DNA from: Entonaema liquescens
Lineage: Eukaryota > Ascomycota > Sordariomycetes > Xylariales > Xylariaceae
Assembly (NCBI GenBank): GCA_902805475.1
Contig: CADCSX010000012.1
Coordinates: 1,302,001-1,366,000 of the forward strand
Length of the DNA stretch: 64,000 nt
Reading direction: 5' to 3'
Below the pieces are notes generated by a model that had not been told where the DNA came from, did no database searches, and worked only from the letters and a program-made list of their open reading frames with translations. The position numbers were made by a program, and so were the translations under genes. Position 1 is the stretch's first letter. Every line of letters starts with the position of its first letter. Below, piece by piece: positions 47,701-58,681 of the stretch.

Positions 47701-48955
47701 GTCACCCCGTATCTATCGCCCCCAAATATACACCCATCAGATCAGCCATCGTGAACCAGACTAGCGACAAATGGTTTGAATAAGCGACTGGGCATTAGAG
47801 CTAAGCGCTGCTGACGCCTACCAAACTGGCTTTCTTACGGACTTATGGATCACGATAGTCAAAGTAGGACAGGTGCAAGCGACAATAGCTGCGACTTAAC
47901 ATCCGGACATGGAACGGAAGGGAAGGAAGAGTTTTTTTTTTTTCTTTTGCCACCGCCCCCCCGTTGCGGTGTTCCCATTCAGCTTACGCAAACCGGCGAA
48001 TTTCCTACGTGAAGTGAAGCATGTCTCTTGCTTCATGTATATGTAGGCACTACTAGAAGTGGTCCTTACCTTACTTACTATAGTGCCTAATGCAGATTCA
48101 TGAAAGGAATTTCCGTCCAATGGGCTTGCAAAGGCATGCTTAGGTAGGTAGGCTGCCGAACTAACTCTCCTCCCTGAGTCTACTCGCTGGCCATCGAGCG
48201 CAGGTCGGGTGACACCGCATTTTGGGCGTGCCAGCCGCATAAGGGGAGGGGAACATTTTCACCCAACCATTTCCATTCCCAGCCGGACATAGATGGCCAA
48301 AGGGGGGAGAGCGATGGATGGACCCGTATCCATGAGCATTTTAGAAAGAGCAGAGCATAGCACATATGTATGTAATGGGGACCAAAGTGACAGATGAGCG
48401 ATCTAAAGAACCAACTTGCAACGTCGCCATCTGTCAAGATCCTGCGCTGCAAGATCATGTTACTCCACAGGGGCCTTCTTGACGTAGATGGGTTTTAGCA
48501 ACGAACTACCACCCCTCTCCCCTGGGATAGATCGAAGAGGAAGAGAGAGACACTGTGTTACAGCAAGCAGGCCCTTGTGCCCACCCGTTCTGGACATAGC
48601 GTACCGTATGCAGCGTATGCAGCATAGTAGATCTTAGACGAAAAAAAAAAATACTCCCCCATGTGTATGTCGTAAATGCGGTGTGGTGCCCGCACCGGAT
48701 GAGGACAACCACCAGAGATGCGGCGAGGACGCGACAACCCACACCCTTTTCCCCACGGTGGCTCTTGTGGCGCTACGGGAGAAAAATATCTCCTGCAGGT
48801 GATGCCGGGGAACTTCGAGGTGCTTCCGTCAGCGCGGTCTGCGATGGTCTTAGGTATGTATACTGCCGTATGTAGTAAGTGGGTGTGGGAATGTCTGTCA
48901 TTATTTTCGAGGGCCAAGTCCCTTTCCCGGAAGTAAAGAATCTAGAAGTACCCTT
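44704..48955. other. Gene-poor region, left half
   Basis: About 4.3 kb without a recognisable gene. Minus-strand pieces at about 44830-45080 (LSKGGRFNTPAPGQP-like) look slightly exon-like but cannot be joined. An (ATA)n microsatellite lies at about 46540-46558. A 66-codon minus frame at 45566-45766 and larger overlapping frames at 47896-48917 show no family features. Confidence 0.5.
46540..46558. repeat. (TAA)n microsatellite
   Basis: Six consecutive trinucleotide units followed by an A/T-rich stretch; lies inside the gene-poor region with no ORF across it. Confidence 0.85.
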
Positions 48956-49192
48956 TCATGACAGGGCTGAAGACAGAAGCTCGAGAACACCGACAAGGGG
49001 AAAGACATTGGACCCTGTGGCAACGCAACGCAACGCAACATACACGACAGAGTGACTTACTGGGAGATTGTATGTGATAAGGGGCTGAAAACTGGACCCT
49101 TTTACAATGAATTCATATCCCACGGGTGCAACCTCGGTCGTTGCGTAGGGCACCTGGAACTCTATGGGGATGTCTCGGTTCTTTTGCGCCAT
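48956..49192 (-). CDS. Possible first exon of an unrecognised gene
   Basis: From ATG at 49192 the minus strand encodes about 44 protein-like residues, including IPIEFQVPYATTEVAPVGYE and SSFQPLITYNLP. A good GTAAGT donor follows at about 49060. The acceptor and later exons are unclear; downstream minus-strand frames are open but unconvincing. I do not recognise the family. It may be the start of a real multi-exon gene, or a remnant at the edge of the AT tract. Confidence 0.3.
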   Translation of the reverse strand: MAQKNRDIPIEFQVPYATTEVAPVGYEFIVKGSSFQPLITYNLPVSHSVVYVALRCVATGSNVFPLVGVLELLSSALS

Positions 49193-49376
49193 GGATCAGA
49201 TTAGCTGTTGTGGACCGTCTTAGACAGCTGGAGGCAGGTCAACCCAACTATATCCTGGCGCATCATCCCAACCTCTAACCCAAAACGGCAAAGCGCCTCA
49301 ACTAGCGCACATTGGGCTGAGCTTCCTCCTTATTATTTTACTAACATAATTTTTATAAAACTTATCTTTTTATACA

Positions 49377-49570
49377 CTAATTTTAATTTAAATTTTTTAA
49401 AATTTAAAATTTAAATTTATTAAAAATTAATTATTAATTAATTACAAATAAATTTTTAATTAATTAATAATTAATTAAAATATTTTAAATATTTTAAAAA
49501 TAAAAAATAATAATATAATAATCGATTTTTAATCAATTTTTAATCGATTAAATAAAATAAGTAAAAACTT
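49377..49570. repeat. Almost pure A/T tract (~180 bp)
   Basis: In 49381-49560 only 6 of 180 bases are G or C. The tract is made of self-complementary blocks of AATTTAAATTT, TTAATTAATTAA and TTTTAATCGATTA type, with sharp edges against sequence of ordinary composition. Possible causes are heavy repeat-induced point mutation (RIP) of a small element, an ARS-like AT element, or a matrix-attachment-type sequence. Confidence 0.85.
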
Positions 49571-52488
49571 AATGGTTGATACGCGTTGTAATTATAGCGT
49601 ATTTAGTGAGTAGTACGCCCTGTAACTTAGTGCATTTTCAGCGCTTTAAAGCCCTAAAGCTTACCTTACTGTGGAGACCTTACTTGAGTCTTGGCTACTC
49701 AAATGTCTGCCTAATCGGGTTAGAGGTTGGGGTGATGCGCAAGGATATAGTTGGGTTGACCTGTATACTCCTTAGACAGCTATGTATGTTGACCTCTGTG
49801 TAGCCGCTCAAATCACCAGTGTAGATGTTTCAACTCTAGAATGCAACACCCCGCCTACTTCGCCGACCAAACGAACGTATGTCTCTGGATTAAAAACCCC
49901 TAGTCTACGTCGTACGAGCTGTTGAGAATGTACTTGTTCCAAAGTAGCTATAGCAACGTATATCATAGGTGGCGTTCTAGACAGCCTTGGCTAGTAGGAG
50001 GTATATTCACCTATGACACCTATCTTTTTAGGAACCATCTCGGCCGGTCTCAACAGCACATAAACACTTATGTAGAGACCGGTCGTTTTTATTTGGTTCG
50101 ACTCAACTCCAAACCCCTGGCAGGTTTCGGGCCTTTCTTAACGTTCGCCTTCTGCTCTTGATGCCTAATGAAGGCCAAGAGGAAGGGTTTACGAGGTGTA
50201 TACTGCCCTGGTATTGGGATGGATATTCAAGGGTTGTCGAAGGGCTTGTTACATGATCTTAAAGCGGCTCAACCCACAAATCGTTTCATACCAGGGCCGG
50301 CAACACTCGATGGGAGATTCTCTGGCCAGGCTAGGCCAGATCGTCCGAACGTCTCTTCTTCGTTCTCACTGCAATGTATTCGTGTTGCGGCGACGTCCGT
50401 GGCTAGTCACCTGGTCGCGGCTTAGCTACGAATATACCTTAATATTACGTACAGCACCCACGTTAGAAAAATGACAAATGATAAACGCTTGTTCGGAAGA
50501 GGCAGCGAACGCCGTATAATAAAACAACAAGCTTGGTAGGCTAGTCAGGGTACTGTTTCTCTCCCTTGAAATGCGGTCGCTAAACCTGGAGGGCTCATGG
50601 CCGTAAGAAGAAGAAGGGGCGGTAGGATTGGGCAGTACCCGTGCAAAAGCGTGCGACCAGGGTTTAGACGTTCCGTTGGCGCCTAAGAACGCCCAAGAAT
50701 GATATCTGACAGATCTCGGAAGTCTCTAAGTCCGACCTGGTTCTGAGAAATACGCACATATAGTACATACCCAGGTATGGTAGGTAACTCGTGGCCTTGG
50801 CAAGGGGGTCGTTGCACACAGAGGAAAAAAAAATGATAACATAAAAAAACCTAAGCAATTAGGAAGTTCCCGTAGTCGACGCCGGTGGAGCGGAATCAAC
50901 GTGACCGCGGAGGAACTGGATGGATCTCACCACGGGGAGTCGGCCTTGACTCGGACAACGGCAAGTAGGGAGTGTTCCAAGTATAGTTTTATAGAGCCTC
51001 TGAAGGTCTCGTGAGCAAGTTGAAACTCACTCTAATACGCAGATCGCGTTCATAGTGCTGTAGTTTAACCGCGTTGAAGTTGACCGGAGAGGTCCGTTTA
51101 TCTCCGTAGTGCTCGTCCGAGAGGGCGGAAGCACCGAGGATGGCGGGCGTCAATAATTATCATCTTTTCCGCTAGGAGCGTATCTCGAGAAGAGAAAAAA
51201 ACAATTTGAGAGTGCCAGTTCGGAGGCGCAGATCCCTGACGATACCTGATGATCCAGTAACTTGGTTGACAGATTGACATTTTTACTTTAGGCAATGTAT
51301 GTGACGTATCATTGAACATACATATATACATATGAAGCTGTGTATGTACGTATATGTATGTAAGTTTATCGAGGCTTGGTTTTATTAGATATGAGGCGGA
51401 GATTCTTTCTAGAACACGGTCTGTGTTCCTGAACCTGGGCGTGGGAGGCTTTTTTTTTTTTTTTTTTTCTTTCTTTGTGTTCAATTCGTTATTAGCGCCG
51501 CAATGCCGCCCGGCTCAATCATTATCGGCAGATTATTTACATCATGTGATGATGTAACCATGATTGTTGTATATTGTAAGTCTTCATTTTTGTTATTAAT
51601 GAGAGGGATTCTGCTTTTGCATGTAATATGTTACATGTAAGTAGAATAGGTAATAAGGGAAAACATAAAAATGATGTAAAAGCCAACGCGAAAACCGTCG
51701 TCAGCTTAAAGTTGGATCCAGCACGGAAATGGATTAGAAATACATACCTACATACATAGTACTATGTAGTAACTAGTTAGTAGACCCCGTACTAGTCACT
51801 AGTGCACTTTACGCAGTGTCCATAATGCCCATAGTCCATTCTTGTTGTTCTGCGCACAGACCATATAACTTTACAATAGTTTGTCTAATACATATTATGG
51901 CTTAAAATAGAGGCTTCAAAAGGGGAAAAGATATCGTAAGGGTGCTTTATATTAGTTATAGGTACTTAATATTGAGTATGGACAATGTGCGATAATATGG
52001 ATGATACAAGTATATGATATCAGAAAAAGTGTAAGTAATGGTTCTTTAATGGATCTTTTCGTCTAAGCTACCCCGGGCATACCTAAGTATATACCTAAGT
52101 ATATTTCAGCTCAACAACATCGCTTTCCCCACCCCCGTTGCCATCCGCTGAAAGCTACTTGTACATACTAACTAGTGTTAGGTACTTTATAGCGTATCAG
52201 TAATCAAATAATATTTCGTAGTTCGTGTGACGTTGAGGTTATACCTTTTTGAGAATGGTGGCTTCTCAACTATTGCCCTTCGTAGTCGCCTTAAGACGTA
52301 TAATTGGACGCCCGGAAATGTAGAGATCCGGATATCTGGGTGCCCGCTCAATATTCTCCGTCTTGCTAAAAATCGTTGGAAGTGATATCGGCGCCGGCAA
52401 AAGCCCCCCACGTCCACTATAAACCTCTTTCACATATCACATCAACTACCAATTAAGCGTCTTAACTACGTCTCACTAATCTAATCAT

Positions 52489-52544
52489 CTTGTCGTAGCT
52501 CACTTGTCGTAGCTCACTGGTCGTAGCTAGCTGCTGCTGCTGCT
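52489..52544. repeat. Tandem repeat TTGTCGTAGCTCAC x3 followed by (CTG)n
   Basis: Two exact copies and one altered copy of a 14-bp unit, running into about five CTG units. Not inside any called gene. Confidence 0.8.
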
Positions 52545-53543
52545 ACAAGGTTAAGATGATGGGTATGGAGACAAGACTAATTACAGGATCTCGCATGACA
52601 GTTGGATCCTTGTAAGTGTATCCTATACACCTAACGGTGAGCCTCGCAAAAGACCCTTAGCTCAGCTAGCGGTGAGCCACACGGAGAGACGGCAGAAGGA
52701 ATGCTCCGCACGGGATTCCACTTAGATGGCGGTCTGTTGAAAAAAAAAAAAAAAAAAAAGGTGTGAGTGGGCAGTAATATCCATTCCTTGTAGCCTTGTC
52801 CCTTGTCCCTTGCCAAATCCGACAATAGCCTCCTACAATTTATTAATCCCAACTCTTTTTTCTCGTATATAAATAGTATCTCGGAGATGGCGTAATAAAC
52901 CTTTTGTCCCTGTGAGCAATACCCCAAGCTCGCGAACTATATCCTTAATTTCTGGTATTGGTTATTATTTCCTCAGATATGGGTGTATAATACTAGGTAG
53001 TATAAGTTTATAGGTGAATGTATAGCCGGCTAGAGGTCTTTTAATCCCAGTCCGTATGGTGAGATTGAAGAAAGCCAATCAATCTTTTAGGACCGGGGGG
53101 ATCTTACCGTCAACCAGCCAGCTGGGAACACTAAGGCCGACAAGGATCCAACAACATTTACCAGGATACGTTACAGCCGCTCAACTTACTCTGGATCGTT
53201 CCCGTTAAGAAAAGCGGGAACCCTTGCGTACCTGGTTACCCTCACTTCTATTCAACTTAACAGTTTAAGCGCTTTCTATCCGATAACCCGATAAACTGCA
53301 TGTATAGGAATCTTAGCCTCGCTTGTTGGAACTGCCTATCGACTTGAGTATATTCTATCTTCGAGCAGCCGATTTGTGGAGAAATTAGTGTAGATTGTAA
53401 CCCTATTGTCAGGCTCTTTACGTACGAGCTGCCAAGAATCTGATATATGATTTATCCCTTGGTTCCCGCCTACCCTGGGACGAGCAAAATGTGTAGTCCC
53501 CCCCCTTGTCGAGTTGCGTCCATAACTTGAAACGTTCGAGAGA

Positions 53544-53930
53544 TCACTCGTCAACCAACAGATCCCAATCAAAATGCGCTCGCCCCCTGTAGAGTGTAGC
53601 AAGCTGAGATTTCTGCACCAACCCGAGAGATTCGGCGCTCCATCCTTCGAGGCCTGGATCGTGGCTTGTTCGTGCGAGTGCGAACTTGTAGCCTTGCCTT
53701 GCCCAACGGGACCGAATCTGGGGTATCAGGGTATCAGGAGTTTCCGGAGATTCCCAGTGATCGCCAGGTAGAGCCCCACGTGGCTTGCATTGAACCAGCG
53801 CTGCGGAATGAATGGCATGTAAGTTGGGATATCTGATTAGGGGATCAATCATACGATGCCGGTTCTCCGAGTAGTAGTCACACTTGTCGGCCGAATGTTT
53901 GACAGGTTCATCACGGAGAAGAGCTACCAT
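53544..53930 (-). CDS. Unrecognised 128-residue open frame
   Basis: Single-exon frame starting MVALLRDEPVKHSADK and ending HFDWDLLVDE. It has a balanced soluble-protein composition (Arg, His and Trp present, no low complexity) and no signal peptide or membrane segment. No family is recognised. It stands alone in the gene-poor region. It could be a lineage-specific gene, an exon, or chance; composition is the only support. Confidence 0.3.
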   Translation of the reverse strand: MVALLRDEPVKHSADKCDYYSENRHRMIDPLIRYPNLHAIHSAALVQCKPRGALPGDHWESPETPDTLIPQIRSRWARQGYKFALARTSHDPGLEGWSAESLGLVQKSQLATLYRGRAHFDWDLLVDE

Positions 53931-56900
53931 GCGGACAGAGAAGAGTGAAGCTGACGAGACTGACGAGACGTGATAGATGATCGTCTACGATACGGGATGG
54001 CGGAGGAGCGAACCATCAAATTGATTGATTTTTAGCGCGCGTTGTGAGACGTTACTAACCAAATTCCCGACTCTGGAACAGACGTTATGAGGAACTCGGC
54101 AATTTAACTACGTCGTACCATAGGGACGATTATCATGATAGAATTGTTCTATTTCGATAGTGTTTCCTTTCTCGTCATTGTGCCCCGGAATAATGTGCTA
54201 CCAACAATCTGACAATTTGCCCTGTGGAAAACATCTAAAAAGCTTAGCAAGCATTCGGTCATATGTACTACTTCAAGTTGTGACGATGAGCCTCACGAGA
54301 AAAATAAAATATTAAATAAATGACGAATATGACGACATATTGTATTAAGTATTTTGAGCCAGAACGAAATATGTATATGTTGCCTCAATCATATATATTA
54401 CGAATCGATCATATACCCAGCAACTAACACGATGGAATAGAACCTTTCCCTTGTACTAGACTACTGTCCTCTATTCGCACTCGTGACTAAGTACGCATAG
54501 ACATTATAAGCTTTTGAAAATCACAACGGTTTTTGTGTCGCCTACTAAAGCCAGAGGGTCGATAGTAACTAGAAGCGGTAGGGCCGTGAATCGTGTAACT
54601 GTTAACAAGGGTAGTGATAATATTTTTTTCAATTTTAATATCATAATCCTTGTGCCTTAAGTAAAACTAAAAGGACAACACTAGGCTTTGATTTAATTAG
54701 TTTCTAGTAAGATCTGGCTAATCCTTGCTCATTGGAGTACATCGATCTCCAGGGGAGGGGGGTCGATCCTACACAGTACAGCAAGTGGCTATTTCTTAAC
54801 TTCTCGAATTTCTATTGACATCCTAACATCCTGACGTCCTGACATCCTCATCCCCTGCTCCCTTTCCACATCAGCTGGATGGAGCTTGCCGCCTCTTTTC
54901 TCCTTGCCCATATTGGGATGCCTCTTAGTTAATTTGGTTCCTGAAGGCTTAAGCCCCAATACGTCATTAGTTTGTATCATTGTGCGTACGGAATATGAAT
55001 TCGGCCTTACGACTGGTCGAGCCCAGTGTAAAAGCGATGCGACTTTGAACGGCTACTCCCGCCTCCGACTGAAAGACTAATCGTACATACGACCTTCAAG
55101 GCCTAGACGGAGGCGGGTTAAGAGATCTACCAGATAGGAGAGTACCACGTATTAAAACCGGAGAATAATGTGTCCTTGACAGCTTCCTCTACCGGTATGA
55201 CACTTATACGTGGCAGATCATCTATCAGGAAACCTGTACGTTCGGTCTTTGTGTGCGACTCCGAGACCCGATTTACTAGGTAGTAGGTGAACAGATACTT
55301 ACTTACACAGTTACACAGTGAGGAAGACAGCTTGAACAGATCTACATAATATTCTATCACATTTACTTAGCAGATGGTGGCACTTGAGAGACCAGGGCTA
55401 TCCATCACACTGGAACAAGCCATATTAAGCCGGCTGCTATACAAGGACAGGATAGTAATTTGTGCGTACGAATAGGTATGACTCGATCAATTAAGCTAAG
55501 ATCAAGGGGTTGGGGGGTGTATTTCTAGCGTGAATTGCCCCGATGGGCAGGAAAATTCCAGCTACAGGGGGAGGGCCCGGTCTCTGCTCCTTGACCATAG
55601 GGTTTCCCATCTCTCTATTGGGATTTCCCATAGCTCTTTTCGATCCCGCCCTCTCGTTCCCTTCTCATACCCTCTAGGTGAGGTACTTCTCCGGTCATCA
55701 TAGTACCACCTAGAACCCCCTCCCCTACGCCAACCCCCTGTCTTTGCCAGCTACGGATTGGATGCCACACTACGTGGGGAGCCAAACAAAATCATGTCTG
55801 GCTCTGCGGGCTAGCTGAGTTTCGAGAATCAGTATGGCTAATTGCATGGACGACGTGTCGCTGTAAACATTAACATTAGGTACACCTGTCGTCTGGGGCG
55901 GTCGAGATGGATGCCGCAGGGCCGTCCCCGCTGTTAGAAGGCGTGTCTATCACTTAGCGAGCGTCAAGTCTAGTATTCGTCCGGCTTGGTTGTTATGTAC
56001 AACAAGGTATATACACGTATACACACGTATACTTGTAGATATGTATATCCCCTGCGTTGAATGGGCAAAATGTCCTGCGGGTAGTCCCCCCGTACTACTT
56101 GATTTGGCCGGCATTAGGATCTCTCTACCGCCTATCTAATCTAGCCTATGCATTATGAATGATGAATGTCTCGTTGAGCTACTTGCTGCTAGTCTGCAGA
56201 TTCGGCGATCTACCTCGCCTTGGTGGCTATCTGACGAACAGGGCCTTTCCCCCCCCTTCGTAACCCTCTCCGCTTTCTATTAGCATAGTACTACTGTGTA
56301 GAAAGAACCAGGCTGGCTCAATCCAAGGTATCCCAGTTATGTTTCTTAGCCCAGGGAAGATGGTTTACTAGGGTGGGGTTGTTTCGATATGAGGCAAGAG
56401 GTGGTGTACTCCACCAGCCCATCTCTGATACTTAACCACTTACATCGTATTCAGCTTCTATTGCGAAGAGTCTAAGCTTCTCCGCGTATCTTGGCGTCCA
56501 AGATCTGATCTCCGAGTTGGCGTCCCCAACCCGTTGGCTTCCCAAGATCGGCCCCTAGTCGCACATCATTAAACCCGCTCTTCAAGAAGATATATACTTC
56601 ACGAAGGCCCGGAATCTACTTCTTCCCTTCTAGACTTCGGTGGAACCATCGTAGACCTACTCGGTCAAATCTTAAACCGCTTCATTTATTTAGCAAACCG
56701 TCGATTCGTATTTTCATTCCTTTAGGGGTTGGCTCTCTGTTTTAAAGCGTCATATTTTACCCATCAGGACCCCAACGACACACGCCTTTTATCATAGCCT
56801 CGAAACTAGAACCTCGAGCGTGTTCCATAGCCAAGATCCCAACTTTACAAGACGGTCCGGAAAGCATTTTCTGACTCAATACTATCGTGAATTTGACTGA

Positions 56901-56941
56901 CTAGTTTTGCAACAAGCAAAGCTAGTTCCTTAACAGTCAGA
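53931..56941. other. Gene-poor region, right part, and AZF1-like promoter
   Basis: About 3 kb. A 63-codon minus frame (54789-54980, KLTKRHPNMGKEKRGGKLHP) is basic and slightly ribosome-biogenesis-like, but unsupported. From about 55500 the sequence becomes C/T-rich with many short pyrimidine tracts. It probably holds the large promoter and long leader of the zinc-finger gene, as is usual for fungal regulators. Confidence 0.45.
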
Positions 56942-58681
56942 ATGGCTCTTACTGGCCAGGCACCGGACCCCCAACCTTGGGGACGGTGGATTCCTCAACA
57001 GCAAAATGCAGATTACCCGATGGTCGACCCGTCAGGCTTCATTCAGTATCCCCAGGGCCAAACGAACGCTTCGCCTATTCATCGATCGGCTATGCCCGCA
57101 CAGTTCATGGTGGGAAATGCGTACACCACCATGACTCCTGTGACCAGTCCTCAAACACCGCAATACCCGGCCGGCAATCACTTCATGTTCGGACCATATA
57201 CGCCTCCATCCCCTCCCGTGATACCATCTCACAAAGCATATCAAGAGGAATGTCCTCCTCCTCGTACGATAACAAATGATGTCGGAGGAGTACACGTTGG
57301 GTATCAAAGGGATCCATACCAAGCGCACCCGGCAGAACCAGAGGGACGGACCCAGATCAAGTACGAACCACAAATAGATATTAAGCAGTCTCCCTCTCCA
57401 TCTCCTCCTATTATATCAAAGACCGTTGCTCGGAATATCACCGAAGATGGGGCCAACGAAGTAATTTTCCACACCGAAATAGATACCTTGATGAAGGCAA
57501 TCCAGTTGAAGAGCGGTGTTGATAAGGGAACCGATTCCGTAGAAACTTCTTACCCTTCCCCTCCGCATCAGGATGAAGAGAAGTTCAACCTGCGCAGGAA
57601 GTCTTGTGGCCCGGAAGAGAAAAGCTCTACAAGCAGCCGCGGCGGAAAGGACCGTCAGAAGCGCTACATTTGCGATTTCAAGGGATGTGGGAAACGGTGT
57701 GCTCAGAAGACCCAGCTTGAAACGCACAAACGGGCTCATACAGGAGAGAAGCCATATGTACGGTGTTTCCCCCTCAAGACTCATTGGCACTATTGTTAAC
57801 ATGATTCTGTATCCAGGTATGCGAAGAGCCCGGATGTGGCCTAGGGTTTAGCCAGAGAGGAAATTTGAAGGTATGTGCCACTTAAACATCAAGAAGTTCT
57901 TGCTTTTTCTAACTAGCAAATCAGTCCCATATGAGGCAACACACCGGCGAGAAACCATACCGATGTGATATCTGCAATAAAGCTTTTGCTCAGCTTGGGA
58001 ACGTAAAGCCGCACAGAAACACGCACTACCCGAACAGGCCCTTTGTGTGTCTGCTTGACGGATGCGAGAAGACCTTCACCCAGCGAGGGAACTTGAAAGT
58101 GAGTGAAATACACATATTCCCATGCTCCCAGACGATCAGTAGTAACATTAGGAAACTAACCCCTGGAACAGACCCATCATAATGCCTATCACATAGAAAC
58201 CATCAAGAAACTGACGGAAAGGTTCCAAAACATGTCCGACGGCGAAGAGCTATCTGAAGAAGAACTGAAGATTTTCAACCACTTCGCCGAGCTGTACAAG
58301 AACCTCAACAAGGGCATTAAGGGTCGGGGACCTCGCCGCAAAGTCACCCCAAGAAGCCAAAGCTCAATGACACCGGGTGTTTCACAACACTACCATCCCC
58401 AGCCTTCGCTACTCACCCAGCAACACAACATGTACCAACTACGCTACGGGGCCCCGGACGGCCTCCCCTACCAGGAGAGCTTCGGTGGCTGTGGCTTACC
58501 AAGGGATACTCTCTCAAGTAACATGGTAGTTCCTCGAGACCAAAACGCTCCTTACGGGCAGTACGACATGGACCAGGCAAGTATCGCAACCAGCGAGACC
58601 ATGTCTGCTTCCAGTAGCCCGAGCATGGTGCATGAGGACCAATACAGTCGTGCGTTCCCGACCAGCCACAGAGGTTATTAG
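56942..58681 (+). CDS. C2H2 zinc-finger transcription factor, AZF1-like (four fingers)
   Basis: Nuclear DNA-binding regulator. Exons are 56942-57757, 57817-57870, 57925-58098 and 58172-58681, all phase 0; 517 residues. The first ~210 residues are Pro/Gln/Tyr-rich, as in activation regions, followed by a basic stretch. Fingers: ZF1 residues 242-266 ([12 protein letters not shown]...HKRAH), ZF2 ([12 protein letters not shown]...HMRQH), ZF3 ([12 protein letters not shown]...HRNTH) and ZF4 ([12 protein letters not shown]...HHNAYH). TGEKPY linkers join fingers 1-2 and 2-3. After ZF4 comes a conserved acidic helix ([15 protein letters not shown]) and a Ser-rich tail. In yeast Azf1 acts in glucose-dependent and cell-wall gene control; the role here is inference. 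Introns 2 and 3 cut ZF2 and ZF4 at the same place. Confidence 0.88.

Larger units (their letters stand above)
49193..53543. other. Gene-poor region, middle
   Basis: About 4.3 kb with the AT tract at its left end. Unrecognised frames of about 80 codons occur at 49922-50161 and 50168-50474. An imperfect palindrome CCGGTCTC...GAGACCGG lies at 50044-50084. T19 and A20 runs and a 14-bp tandem repeat are listed separately. No gene is supported. Confidence 0.5.

Noticed and set aside
47896..48458. Two overlapping minus-strand frames of 114 and 92 codons
   Set aside because: One includes a poly-Lys stretch from a T-run; neither has a recognisable domain or splice structure.
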